From Bog-473 sp963736525 (lineage in GTDB: Bacteria > Actinomycetota > Acidimicrobiia > Acidimicrobiales > RAAP-2): a DNA stretch of 64,000 bases. Each line of letters starts with the position of its first letter. The stretch's first letter is position 1. The DNA lies in contig CAVTPF010000002.1 in the NCBI GenBank assembly GCA_963736525.1, forward strand, positions 62,001 through 126,000, written 5' to 3'. Of the stretch, positions 16,771 to 25,387 are shown piece after piece. A program made the position numbers and the translations under genes. The notes under the pieces are model-generated. The model did not search any database. It was given only the letters and a program-made list of their open reading frames with translations, and was not told the DNA's origin.

Positions 16771-18473
16771 TCGCGCCGGTCCTCGCCGCCACCCACGCCG
16801 CATCGAACAGCATCCCGGTCCCACCGATCCGGTGGCTCTCGATCATGCCGCCCATCATCATGATCGGCGGCGCCGTCGTGCTCCTCGGCCTGGCCTCGGT
16901 GGTGAGCAAGCCGCTGCGGGTACGCGTGAGCACGATCGCAACGGTCGTGATCTCCGGCGGCGCGCTCGGGGTGGCGCTGTGGCAGTGGTCCGACGTGCAG
17001 GAGCACGGGCCGCACACATACATCAAGCAGGCCGTCGTGATGGACGGCTTCAGCGTCCTGGTGACCATGCTGGTCGCCATCGCCATGCTCCTCACGGCAC
17101 TGGTGGCGGACGGCTACCTGCGCCGGGAGGGCGTGGAGGGGGCGGAGTTCCACGTGCTCGCCATGGTGTCCGCCTCGGGCGCCATGGTGATGGGCATGGC
17201 GAACGACCTCATCATCGTGTTCCTGGGCCTCGAGATCCTCTCCATCGCCCTCTACGTGCTCACCGCCTTCAACTACCGGCGGGCGGCGTCGGGGGAGGCG
17301 GCGCTCAAGTACTTCATATTGGGCGGCTTCTCCTCCGCCATCTTCGTCTACGGCATCGCACTGACCTACGGGGCGACCGGGTCGACGAACCTGACCCAGA
17401 TCTCCGACTTCCTGTCCAAGAACGTGGTCCTGTCCAACGGCTTGCTGCTGGCCGGCTTGGCGCTGATGCTGGTCGGCTTCTCCTTCAAGGTGGCGGCGGT
17501 GCCCTTCCACATGTGGACGCCCGACGTGTACCAGGGGGCGCCGTCTCCGATCACCGGCTTCATGGCGGCCGTCGCCAAGGCGGGCGCGTTCGCCGCCATG
17601 CTGCGGGTCCTCTTCTCCTCCTTCGGGGTCGTGAGCACCGACTGGCGCCCCATCGTCTACGGGCTGGCGGTGCTCTCGCTCGTCCTCGGCGCCTTCGTGG
17701 CGCTGCGCCAGCGCGACGTGAAGCGGATGCTCGCCTACTCGTCCATCAACCATGCGGGGTTCATCCTCCTCGGCGTGGTGGCCGGCACGGCCCGGGGCGC
17801 CAGCGCGTCGCTCTACTACCTCTTCGCCTACATGTTCATGGTCATCGGCAGCTTTGCCATCGTGACCCTGCTCGGGCGGGAGGGTGACGGCGACCACGAC
17901 CTGTCCCGCTACCGCGGCCTGGCCGGTCGCCAGCCCGTGCTCGCCCTCGCCTTCGCGGTGCTCCTGCTGGCCCAGGCCGGCGCGCCGTTCACCACCGGGC
18001 TGTGGGCCAAGGTGCAGGTGGTCTTCGCCGCGGTCGACGCGGGCGCCGTGCCCCTGGCCGTCATCGCCATGGTGACCGCGGCCGTCGCCGCCTACTTCTA
18101 CCTGCGGGTCGCCGTGTTGATGTACGCCGGCGGCGGGCTCGGTGAGACCGAGGGTGGGACCGCCGGCTCGGCCGAGGAGGCCGTCGAGGGCGGCATGGTC
18201 GGCGGCGGCACGCTGGGTTCGGCCCCCGGCGGGGGGCTCGCCTGGGCCACGCCCGCGGCCGCGTCGGTCGCGGTGACGACGCTGAACGACCAGATCCTGC
18301 TGGCCGACGAGGAGCCCGAGTCGGAGGTGGAGATCCCCGAGGCGGTCCCCGTTCCGGCCCTCAGCGGCCTGGCCGTCGCGCTCTGCGTGGGCGTGACGGT
18401 GCTCTTCGGCGTCTGGCCGCAGCCGCTGATCGACTTCGCCAACCACGCCACGCTGCTCTTCTTGCCCAAGTAG
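16767..18473 (+). CDS. nuoN: NADH-quinone oxidoreductase subunit N with internal polar insert
   Basis: Last gene of the operon, 568 residues. It is an antiporter-like subunit with FLGLEILSIALYVL, the Lys-containing FKVAAVPFHMWTPDVYQGAPSPITGFMA split over a helix, and RQRDVKRMLAYSSINHAGF. Residues about 455-528, between the last two helices, form a Gly- and Glu-rich insert of roughly 75 residues not expected in standard NuoN. The GTG at 16767 overlaps the nuoM stop. The gene converges on the DUF2252 gene with a 61-bp gap showing no strong terminator. Confidence 0.95.
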   Translation: MIAPVLAATHAASNSIPVPPIRWLSIMPPIIMIGGAVVLLGLASVVSKPLRVRVSTIATVVISGGALGVALWQWSDVQEHGPHTYIKQAVVMDGFSVLVTMLVAIAMLLTALVADGYLRREGVEGAEFHVLAMVSASGAMVMGMANDLIIVFLGLEILSIALYVLTAFNYRRAASGEAALKYFILGGFSSAIFVYGIALTYGATGSTNLTQISDFLSKNVVLSNGLLLAGLALMLVGFSFKVAAVPFHMWTPDVYQGAPSPITGFMAAVAKAGAFAAMLRVLFSSFGVVSTDWRPIVYGLAVLSLVLGAFVALRQRDVKRMLAYSSINHAGFILLGVVAGTARGASASLYYLFAYMFMVIGSFAIVTLLGREGDGDHDLSRYRGLAGRQPVLALAFAVLLLAQAGAPFTTGLWAKVQVVFAAVDAGAVPLAVIAMVTAAVAAYFYLRVAVLMYAGGGLGETEGGTAGSAEEAVEGGMVGGGTLGSAPGGGLAWATPAAASVAVTTLNDQILLADEEPESEVEIPEAVPVPALSGLAVALCVGVTVLFGVWPQPLIDFANHATLLFLPK

Positions 18474-18534
18474 CAGCGCCCGCTCCCGGAGCTCAGCCAC
18501 CCATTGCTGCGACCACCCTGGCGGGACGGCAGGT

Positions 18535-19923
18535 CTAGTCCGGCAGGCCCTCCACCATGCCCCGCCGGATGGCCGAGACCAGCTGGGTGTGGTCCCGCTC
18601 GTTCTGGTCCGCGTAGCGCCGGGCGAACTTTCGCATCGCCTTGGTGAACGCGTCGCTCTTGCCCATGTAGGCGTCGATGGCGGCCGGGTCGCCGGAGCGG
18701 GCGTGCGCCCGGGCCAGCGAGTTCCCACACGCCGTGGCGAACTGGACCAGGACCGGCGCGATCAGGTCGGTGGTCGGGATCAGCTTCATGTCGCGGTACT
18801 GGCGCACGTAGAAGTCGCGCTCGCCCAGCGAGCCCCAGCCGACGAAGATGTCGGTGGCGCTCTGCACCATCCGCTTGCCGGCGATGACGCGGGCACCGTG
18901 GTTGTCGTGCCCGCTGGGGTACGTATGGGCCTCGTACACCGAGGGGCCGGCCTGCTTGCACTGCAGGAAGAGCGGGTCACCCCGGGCACTGCCCTCGAAC
19001 AACACGAGGTACACCACCATGCCGACGCTGCCCACGCCCACCACCTGGCGAACGACGTCGACGAGGAGGAAGCGGTCGAACAGCTTCCGGCGGTCCTCTT
19101 GCAGCGTCAACCGGTAACTCGCGATCAGGTGGTCGACGATGTCGCCCTGTTCGGCGTCGTCGAGCGTCACGCGCAGCGGTGGCTCCGCCGTGATGCGCGG
19201 GCGGCCGCGCCGCTCGGTCGTCAACTTGGCGAATGCACCGCGGCTCGTGCGCTTGTGCTTCCCCTTCTCGAACTGCACCTTGACCTGGCCGCGGTCGGCC
19301 GGTTCGAAGTGGTCGATGAAGCGGTCGAACCGCGTGCCGTCGTACCAGATGTCGAGCAGCGGCATGGTGGCGTAGCGCCGCATCCGGCGCCGGTAGGCGT
19401 CGACGGCGGCCGTGACCGCCGCATCGGCGCGTGCCGGTTCGACCGAGTTCTGGCGGGCGGCGACCACCAGGCTGGCGGCGAGCCGCGCCACGTCCCATTC
19501 GAAGGGCCCGGGCAGCGTCTCGTCGAAGTCGCGCAGGTCGAAGTTGAGGTTGCGCTCGGGGGTGGCCCACAACCCGAAGTTGAGGACGTGGGCGTCGCCG
19601 CAGAGCTGGACCTCGAGCCGGCTGTGCGGCCGCGATGCCAGGTCGGCCGCCATCACCGCGGCCGCGCCGCGGTAGTAGTTCCACGGGGAGAGCGCCATGC
19701 GCTGATAGCGCAACGGGAGGAGCTCGGGCAGCCGCAGCCGCTCCTGGGCCATCAGCGTGGCGAGGGCGTCGTGCCCGCGCGCCCGCTCGTCCCACTGGCC
19801 GATGTCGGCCCGGGGCGCCAGCACCCGGGCCTGCCGTCCCATGTCGCGGCGCTCGGCTTCCGTGGCCGCCAGGTCGTGCCTCGCGGCGACCGATGCTGGC
19901 CCTACGATGCCGGTCTGGCTCAC
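18535..19923 (-). CDS. DUF2252 family protein
   Basis: A 462-residue protein of the DUF2252 family, whose fold resembles APH-type kinases but whose biochemical role is unproven. Visible blocks typical of the family are RMALSPWNYYRGAAAVMAADL, LCGDAHVLNFGLWATPERN with FDLRDFDE, and the C-terminal KQAGPSVYEAH and HARSGDPAAIDAYMGKSDAF. The GTG at 19923 is preferred over the ATG at 19950 because GGGGGAGGAC lies 7 nt before it and TAGAGT (19973-19978) gives a suitable -10. Direct repeats overlap the leader. Confidence 0.8.
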   Translation of the reverse strand: MSQTGIVGPASVAARHDLAATEAERRDMGRQARVLAPRADIGQWDERARGHDALATLMAQERLRLPELLPLRYQRMALSPWNYYRGAAAVMAADLASRPHSRLEVQLCGDAHVLNFGLWATPERNLNFDLRDFDETLPGPFEWDVARLAASLVVAARQNSVEPARADAAVTAAVDAYRRRMRRYATMPLLDIWYDGTRFDRFIDHFEPADRGQVKVQFEKGKHKRTSRGAFAKLTTERRGRPRITAEPPLRVTLDDAEQGDIVDHLIASYRLTLQEDRRKLFDRFLLVDVVRQVVGVGSVGMVVYLVLFEGSARGDPLFLQCKQAGPSVYEAHTYPSGHDNHGARVIAGKRMVQSATDIFVGWGSLGERDFYVRQYRDMKLIPTTDLIAPVLVQFATACGNSLARAHARSGDPAAIDAYMGKSDAFTKAMRKFARRYADQNERDHTQLVSAIRRGMVEGLPD

Positions 19924-19941
19924 GGTGTCCGTCCTCCCCCG

Positions 19942-19979
19942 CTCGGGCATCGAACTCTGACTCGGGCGTCGAACTCTAC
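19942..19979. repeat. two tandem 19-bp direct repeats in DUF2252 leader
   Basis: The unit CTCGGGCnTCGAACTCT occurs at 19942-19958 and 19961-19977, offset by exactly 19 bp with one mismatch in 17 positions. The second copy overlaps the candidate -10 box; the first covers the untranslated leader. A regulator-binding site is possible. Confidence 0.55.
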
Positions 19980-20034
19980 CGTCGCCCCGTGGTGTCGCCT
20001 GCGTCGGGCCTCTGCCTCAGAGGGGCGCGGACGT

Positions 20035-20172
20035 TCATCGATGGTGCGGCGGGCGCTCGTGCCGCTGCTGTTCGCTCCAGCACCGGTCGCAGCCCTCGCA
20101 GGCGCCGCGGTCGCCGCGACCACTGTCGTGATCGGCCGCGTGTCCGCACCGGGGGCAGGGCGCCCCGGTCAC
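20035..20172 (-). CDS. 45-residue Cys-rich zinc-ribbon-like microprotein
   Basis: A small frame starting with GTG at 20172 that overlaps the stop of the MprF-like gene in a GTGA arrangement and ends with TGA at 20035-20037. Translation gives 45 residues with Cys at 6, 9, 25, 28 and 31 in the order CPRCGH, then CEGCDRCW, a pattern typical of a small zinc ribbon. The tail is His- and Arg-rich. The 4-bp coupling matches operon genes elsewhere in the window and supports a real gene. I do not recognise the family; zinc binding is inferred only from the Cys spacing. Confidence 0.6.
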   Translation of the reverse strand: MTGAPCPRCGHAADHDSGRGDRGACEGCDRCWSEQQRHERPPHHR

Positions 20173-23100
20173 GGGCGCGGCCCTGCCGTCTCCGCCGCCC
20201 GCTCGGTTGCCGCCCCGTCCTCCTCCCCGGCCATGGCCGCCAGTACGTCATCGGGCACGGCGGGCCCGGCCCGCTTGGCCACGCCGGTCGTGAGGAGGCG
20301 CCCGATGACCGGGATCTCCGTGAGGGACTCCGCCCGCATGATCTGCACGGCCACCGGCACGAACTGCTCGGCCGAGTCGAACACGATGTAGCGAGGGAGC
20401 CACTTGGGCTCGTACTTGGCGTTGAAGCGCCACAGTGTCTCGATCTGGAGGACACCGGAGAGGCGCCGCAGGGCCCATCGTTCCACCCGCTGGGTGACGC
20501 CGTCGCCGGTGTCGCCCTCCAGGATGGAACGCATGGCCGCGAAATTCAGGCTCAGGCCCTTCATGCCCATCGCCTTCAGGTGGTCGATGGTCGAGCACAG
20601 GGCGAAGTCGAGCAGCCCGTTGGGATGGTCGCCCGGGTCTCGCCGCATGAGGTCGAGCGAGTAGCCGCCGATCGCCGGTGACGGCACGAACTGGCACATG
20701 GCCACGGGCGCTCCGTCGGGACCCTCGACGAGGGTGAGGAGGAGACCGGTGTCGCGGGGGTCGAAGAGCCGGCCGAGCATCATGGAGAAGCCGCGCTCCT
20801 GCTCCCCCCGCCGGCTCTTGGCCATCAGCTCCGCCATGCACGCGGCGTCGTGGGGGTCCAGGTGTGCCGGGTCGAGGAAGCGCACCGTGTAGCCGTAGCG
20901 AGCCACCCGGTTGACCGCTTGGCGCAACCCCTTCATCTTCCCCCCCTCGAGCGAGAACTCCCTCGGGTCCACCACCGCCTCGTCCCCGATGTAGACGAAA
21001 CGCATGCCCGACGCCTGGTACGTCGGGAGCCATTCCTCGCCCGCGCCCATGACGCCGAGGCCCCATCCGTTGCGGTCGACGAAGCGTCGGAACGAGTCCC
21101 ACACGTGGGCGCGCTCGGAGAACGGGCCGATGGGGTCGGGTGAGACCAGGCACACGCCGCCGAAGACGGCGTAGGCGACGAGCGAGTCGCGGTGGAAGAA
21201 CCAATGCTTGTCGTCGCGCAGGGCGAAGTAGTCGAGCGTCCCGGTGCCGTGTCGGCGTACGATGTCGCGGGCGCGCAGCTCGGCGGCGCGTCGGCCCACG
21301 CTGGCCCGGCCCGACGAGAGGCGGCGGTCGACCACCGGGCGGGTCAGCAGGTAGAGCGCCACCATGACGAGGCTGATCCCGACGGCGAGCAGACTGACCG
21401 AGACGTAGCGGTCGAGGGTGCTCGGGAACCGGACCCACTGCACCCCGACCAGGCGCTCGGCCGACCCGAGGAGCACGTCGGGCCACGCCGGCAGCGTGTG
21501 ATGGTGCACTCGCCCCGCCACCTCCACGGCGATGAAGCCGCCGAGGGTCGCCAACACACCGCCCACGGCGAGGATCACGAAGGCGTTGACCAGGGTGGCG
21601 GGCTCGGTCTGGGCCCGGAAGAGCTCGCGCTGCACGATCAGGAGCGTGAGCACCCCGGCGCACACGAGCAAGGTGACGACGTCCGCCGCGTGCACCAGGT
21701 GCAGGGCGAGCGAGGCGACGAGGAGCGCCACCGCCACCAGCCAGGAGCGTCGTTGCCCCTTGAGGATGCCGCGGGAGAGCATGATCATGCCGAGGCCGGC
21801 GATGGCCGTCAGCGCCCCGGCCGCCTGGACCACCGCGACCGGGAGGTACTGCGCAATCAGGTGGAGGTGCTGGCGCAGGGGGGTGGTGACCGACGACAGC
21901 AGGTCGATGGCCCCGGCCACGAACAGGGAGACGGCGGCGATGCGACGGATGCGGCGCACGCGGATGCGGTCCGCGGCCACCTCGGGCGCCGGCGGCCACG
22001 ATGCGCCGCTCGGCCAGCCGGCCGCCAGCTCCGGGTGCACCTGGGCCGACTTGGAGCGACCCTTGACGACGGTGTCCGCGGTGACCAGGCGCTCGCCCAG
22101 GGTGGCCAGGGGCAGGTCCGCCTCGGCCAGGTTCAGGCGCACGTGCAGCTCCGCCCCCGTCTCCATCTCGAGGGTCGACTCCTGGCGGTGGTGCAGGAAC
22201 GTGGGCGGCAGCCCCAGGCGCCCCCGGTGCTCGTGCACGATCTCGGATGTCGCGCCGGGGCACGCGAAGAAGCCGGTGTCGAGGTGCGTGAGCTCGGGTA
22301 CGAGCGCCCCGCCCGCGATGACGCCCGACGCCCCCGCCTCGGCGGCGGCCCGCGTGAAGTCGAGGGCATCCTCGCCGTCGATCTCGAGCTGCGCGTGGGC
22401 GATCGGGCGCGCCCCCGAGCCCCCGCCCGCCCACGGCGCGGGGAGACCCTCACCGCCGAGCGCGCGCCAAATGCCGCGCGAGGTGAAGGCCACCACGAGC
22501 GCGAGCACCGCCAGCAACGCCACCGCGATGAGCACGGTGACGATGAAGCGGGAGAACCACGTGGCGGCGTAGGCGCGCTGCAGCGCGTTCTGCTGGCGCG
22601 GTGACCGGAAGACGCGGCCCAGCCCGTCGATGACGAAGTCCACGCGCAGCAGCAACGCGATGGCAGCCAACACCAGGGGCGGCGCCCACAGGTAGCGGCG
22701 CAGGCGCCGGTACAGCAGCCGCGAGGTGACGAAGCGCCGCGCGAGCCGCGGGTCGTCCAGTCGTTCCATGCCGGCCAGCCACGGGCGGTCTTCGCTGGGG
22801 GTGGCGTCGATGGGTGGGTTGGCGTCGGGCCGCATGGTCCCGGCGCGCACCAGCACCGTGCGCGTGCCGGATCCCGTCTCGCAGGCGAGGTCGACGGCAC
22901 CCTGGACCGTCAGGCCGCACGACTCCAGGGCCGTCACCACCGCGGGGTCGCGCTCCTCCGGGGCCATGACGGCGACCACCTGGGAGTCGGGGCGCCCGGC
23001 AAAGGCACGCAGCGCGCCGGTGAGCTCAGGATGGCTCTCGAGGGCGGAGGCCGGCCCGGCCCCGGCGGGGCAGCCCGGCGCGGCGAACCGGCCGCAGAGG

Positions 23101-23297
23101 ATCACGATGCCCGGTCCCTGCCAGTCCTCGAGCCGGCGCGCGATGTCACTGCAGGCGGCGCGGGAGCTGTCGGTCGGCCCGGGCGGCAGCAGCAGGTCGC
23201 CGATCACCTCGACCCGCCGGCCCAGGGCCACCCGGATGGTGCACCCCGTCCCGTTGGCCGAGGCAATGGCCATCCCGGTCTCGACGTCGCTGCGCAT
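20169..23297 (-). CDS. MprF-like DUF2156 membrane protein fused to degenerate metallophosphoesterase domain
   Basis: About 1042 residues. The C-terminal 350 residues form a DUF2156 domain as in phosphatidylglycerol lysyltransferase MprF (RHGTGTLDYFALRDDKHWFF, VYIGDEAVVDPREFSLEGGKMKGLRQAVNR, LNFAAMRSIL); in that family it moves an aminoacyl group from tRNA to a membrane lipid. A bundle of hydrophobic helices precedes it. The N-terminal region has the outline of a calcineurin-like phosphoesterase interrupted by two helices, but its metal motifs are altered: GDLLLPPG where DxHxG is expected, CGRF for NGD, and GGALVPEL for GHTHxPxL. ATG 23297 is chosen over 23363 because the longer frame reads through an inverted repeat. 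No lysyl-tRNA synthetase domain is attached. Confidence 0.75.
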   Translation of the reverse strand: MRSDVETGMAIASANGTGCTIRVALGRRVEVIGDLLLPPGPTDSSRAACSDIARRLEDWQGPGIVILCGRFAAPGCPAGAGPASALESHPELTGALRAFAGRPDSQVVAVMAPEERDPAVVTALESCGLTVQGAVDLACETGSGTRTVLVRAGTMRPDANPPIDATPSEDRPWLAGMERLDDPRLARRFVTSRLLYRRLRRYLWAPPLVLAAIALLLRVDFVIDGLGRVFRSPRQQNALQRAYAATWFSRFIVTVLIAVALLAVLALVVAFTSRGIWRALGGEGLPAPWAGGGSGARPIAHAQLEIDGEDALDFTRAAAEAGASGVIAGGALVPELTHLDTGFFACPGATSEIVHEHRGRLGLPPTFLHHRQESTLEMETGAELHVRLNLAEADLPLATLGERLVTADTVVKGRSKSAQVHPELAAGWPSGASWPPAPEVAADRIRVRRIRRIAAVSLFVAGAIDLLSSVTTPLRQHLHLIAQYLPVAVVQAAGALTAIAGLGMIMLSRGILKGQRRSWLVAVALLVASLALHLVHAADVVTLLVCAGVLTLLIVQRELFRAQTEPATLVNAFVILAVGGVLATLGGFIAVEVAGRVHHHTLPAWPDVLLGSAERLVGVQWVRFPSTLDRYVSVSLLAVGISLVMVALYLLTRPVVDRRLSSGRASVGRRAAELRARDIVRRHGTGTLDYFALRDDKHWFFHRDSLVAYAVFGGVCLVSPDPIGPFSERAHVWDSFRRFVDRNGWGLGVMGAGEEWLPTYQASGMRFVYIGDEAVVDPREFSLEGGKMKGLRQAVNRVARYGYTVRFLDPAHLDPHDAACMAELMAKSRRGEQERGFSMMLGRLFDPRDTGLLLTLVEGPDGAPVAMCQFVPSPAIGGYSLDLMRRDPGDHPNGLLDFALCSTIDHLKAMGMKGLSLNFAAMRSILEGDTGDGVTQRVERWALRRLSGVLQIETLWRFNAKYEPKWLPRYIVFDSAEQFVPVAVQIMRAESLTEIPVIGRLLTTGVAKRAGPAVPDDVLAAMAGEEDGAATERAAETAGPRP

Positions 23298-23330
23298 GCC
23301 TGCCCATCGTGTCACCTTCGGGGGGTGCCG

Positions 23331-23378
23331 CCCCTCCTCCCTTCGGCGGAACCGTTCCTCCAAAGGGAGGAGGAGGGG
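23331..23378. repeat. G/C-rich inverted repeat between divergent genes
   Basis: The arm CCCCTCCTCCCTT (23331-23343) faces AAGGGAGGAGGAGGGG (23363-23378), complementary except for one extra AGG triplet. Nested inside is GGAAC-C-GTTCC (23348-23358). It lies between the MprF-like gene and the HAD gene, where both promoters should be. Confidence 0.6.
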
Positions 23379-23396
23379 CCGTTATGCTGCGCCTTC

Positions 23397-23909
23397 GTGT
23401 CCGGGAGGCAGTCCGAGGGTGACCGGACCAACTGGACGTGGCGCCCGGGAAACGGCGCGCCGCACCCGGGGGGACCGGCCGTGGTCTTCGACATCGACGG
23501 CGTGCTCTCCGACGCGGCCGGCCGCCAGCACTTCCTGGAGCAGGACCGTCGGGACTGGGCGTCGTTCTTCGAGGCCTGCGGCGACGACCCCGTGGTGGAG
23601 GAGATCGCCCGGCTCCTGGAGCTGCTCGACCAGTCCCTGGCCGTCGTCCTCCTCACGGGCCGGCCGCAGCGGGTCCAGCCTCAGACCGTGGCGTGGTTGC
23701 TGCGCTACGGGTTGCGCTGGGACCTGCTCGTCATGCGGGCGCGGGGTGACTACGGGCAGGTGACCGAGTTCAAGGAGTCCGTCGTGCGTGACCTGCGGGC
23801 GCACGGCTTCGACCTTCGGCTCGCGTTCGAGGACGATCCCTCCAACCACGCGATGTACGAGGCGGCCGGCGTGCCCTGCGTGTACATCCACTCGGGCTAC
23901 TACCAGTAG
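23397..23909 (+). CDS. HAD-like phosphatase (polynucleotide kinase phosphatase-domain type)
   Basis: A 170-residue HAD-superfamily protein. Motif I is VVFDIDGVL with the nucleophile Asp and general acid Asp, VVLLTGRP is motif II with its Thr, and AFEDDPSN is the acidic motif IV. This short-cap arrangement resembles the 3'-phosphatase domain of polynucleotide kinase, but no kinase domain is attached, so the substrate is unknown. GTG 23397 follows TATGCT (23383-23388) by 8 nt as a leaderless start. GTG 23481, after GGGGGGA, is an alternative that would begin right at motif I. The stop overlaps the end of lnt by 10 bp on the opposite strand. Confidence 0.7.
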   Translation: MSGRQSEGDRTNWTWRPGNGAPHPGGPAVVFDIDGVLSDAAGRQHFLEQDRRDWASFFEACGDDPVVEEIARLLELLDQSLAVVLLTGRPQRVQPQTVAWLLRYGLRWDLLVMRARGDYGQVTEFKESVVRDLRAHGFDLRLAFEDDPSNHAMYEAAGVPCVYIHSGYYQ

Positions 23910-25387
23910 CGGAGCTGCCGGGCCCAGCCGGCGGCGAGCGCCACGGCGGCCAGGATCAACACGGGCAGGTCGCCCCAGTGGTCGTAGGGGGTCATGCCGC
24001 GCCGCAGGGCGACGGTGGCCATGAGCACCTGGCGGTTCCCCAGGCCGCTGCGCTCGACGACGGCGCCTCGGTTCGTCACGACCGCGCTGAAACCCGTCGG
24101 GGCGGCCTGGACCAGATCGCGGCCGGTCTCCACCGCCTGCACCGCGGCGGCCGCGATCTCCTGTGCGGGCACTTGCGACGTGCCGTACGAGGAGGTGTTC
24201 GTCGGGACGGCGAGCAGCTCCGCGCCGGCGCGCACCGACGCATGGCTTCGCCCGGCGTAGAAGACCTCGAAGGACACCAACAGGCCGAGCGGCCCGGCGG
24301 GCGTGCGCATGAGGCCCGTGCCGTGGCCCGGAACGGCGTCGGTGGGAACGCCCGAGAGGTTGGCCAGATGGGAGAAGAAGGACCGGTCGGGCACGTACTC
24401 CCCGAAGGGCACACGGTGCACCTTCTCGAACACGCCCACGATGTGCCCCCCGGGGCCCCAGGCGACGATCTCGTTGCGGAAGGCGGTCGCCGACACCGGC
24501 TCGGTGACGCCGACGACGAGCGTGGTGTGGAGCGCTCGGGCCAGCCGGCTGAGCACGGCGGCCTGCGGGGAGCCGGCCAGCGGGCCATCGAGCGCGACCA
24601 CGTCTTCGGGCCACAGCACGAGCCCGGCTGGGCGGTGGGCCGACGCGACGCGGTGGGTCGCCGCCACCTGTGCGTCGAACACCGACAGGGGGGGTACCTG
24701 CTCCTTGCTCAGGCCGCGCGGGCCGCCTCCTTGGACCAGCGCCACCTGCAGCGTGCCGACGGCGCCGCCCCCGTCGGGAGCGACGACGCCCACCACGATG
24801 AGCGCGACGATGCCACCGGCCATGACGGCCGTGCCCAGTACGGCGGGCCCGTCGGCCCTTCGACGGCGTGCCCACAGCCACGCGGCGAGCGTGGCCACGA
24901 CGACGCCCCCGGCCCAGACCGCGGCCGTCATGAGGAGCGGCCCACCGAGGCGGGCCAGATCGACCAGCGGGCCGTCGGCCTGGCCGAGGAAGACCCCACC
25001 GAGGGGGAGCCCCCCGAAGGGCCAGGTCAGGCGCACCGCCTCGGCCAGCGTGCACGCGCCCACGAACCCCAGGGCGCGCCCGCGCCGCGGCGGCGTGAGG
25101 CCGCCGGCGGCGGCGAAGAAGAGCGCTTCGACGAGCACCAGCACGACGGCGCCGTACCAGTTGAAGGTGCGGGCCCAGGCCAGCCCGATGGCGTAGCAGC
25201 CCAGCCCGGCCAGCCAGCCGGACCACACCCGTGTGCGCAGTGTCCCCCCGCTGAGGCGCCAATAGAGCAGCCCCGAGCCGAGCAGCCCGAGGGGCCACCA
25301 GCCCCAGGGCGGAAGCGAGAGCGCGAGGAGGATGCCGGCCACGACCGAGGGGGCCGCGATGCGTCCCCGGCGCGGCAGGCGGCTCAC
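23900..25387 (-). CDS. lnt: apolipoprotein N-acyltransferase homologue with Ser at the catalytic Cys position
   Basis: A 495-residue membrane protein with N-terminal helices and a C-terminal nitrilase-fold domain, the architecture of Lnt, which N-acylates lipoproteins at the outer face of the membrane. The catalytic Glu (E261, LWPEDVV) and Lys (K322, FEKVHRVPFGEYVP) are present. The expected Cys of the CYE/CFE motif is Ser372 (LLVSFEVFY; codon TCC), so normal thioester chemistry should not occur. Final gene of the ybjQ-hem operon; the GTG overlaps the hemY stop. It may be inactive, use Ser, or act with a second Lnt elsewhere. Confidence 0.8.
   Translation of the reverse strand: MSRLPRRGRIAAPSVVAGILLALSLPPWGWWPLGLLGSGLLYWRLSGGTLRTRVWSGWLAGLGCYAIGLAWARTFNWYGAVVLVLVEALFFAAAGGLTPPRRGRALGFVGACTLAEAVRLTWPFGGLPLGGVFLGQADGPLVDLARLGGPLLMTAAVWAGGVVVATLAAWLWARRRRADGPAVLGTAVMAGGIVALIVVGVVAPDGGGAVGTLQVALVQGGGPRGLSKEQVPPLSVFDAQVAATHRVASAHRPAGLVLWPEDVVALDGPLAGSPQAAVLSRLARALHTTLVVGVTEPVSATAFRNEIVAWGPGGHIVGVFEKVHRVPFGEYVPDRSFFSHLANLSGVPTDAVPGHGTGLMRTPAGPLGLLVSFEVFYAGRSHASVRAGAELLAVPTNTSSYGTSQVPAQEIAAAAVQAVETGRDLVQAAPTGFSAVVTNRGAVVERSGLGNRQVLMATVALRRGMTPYDHWGDLPVLILAAVALAAGWARQLRYW

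Noticed and set aside
23384..23422. 12-codon leader peptide ATG CTG CGC after GGAGGAGG
   Set aside because: The ribosome-like sequence is part of the inverted repeat, and the ATG overlaps a better candidate -10 box (TATGCT).
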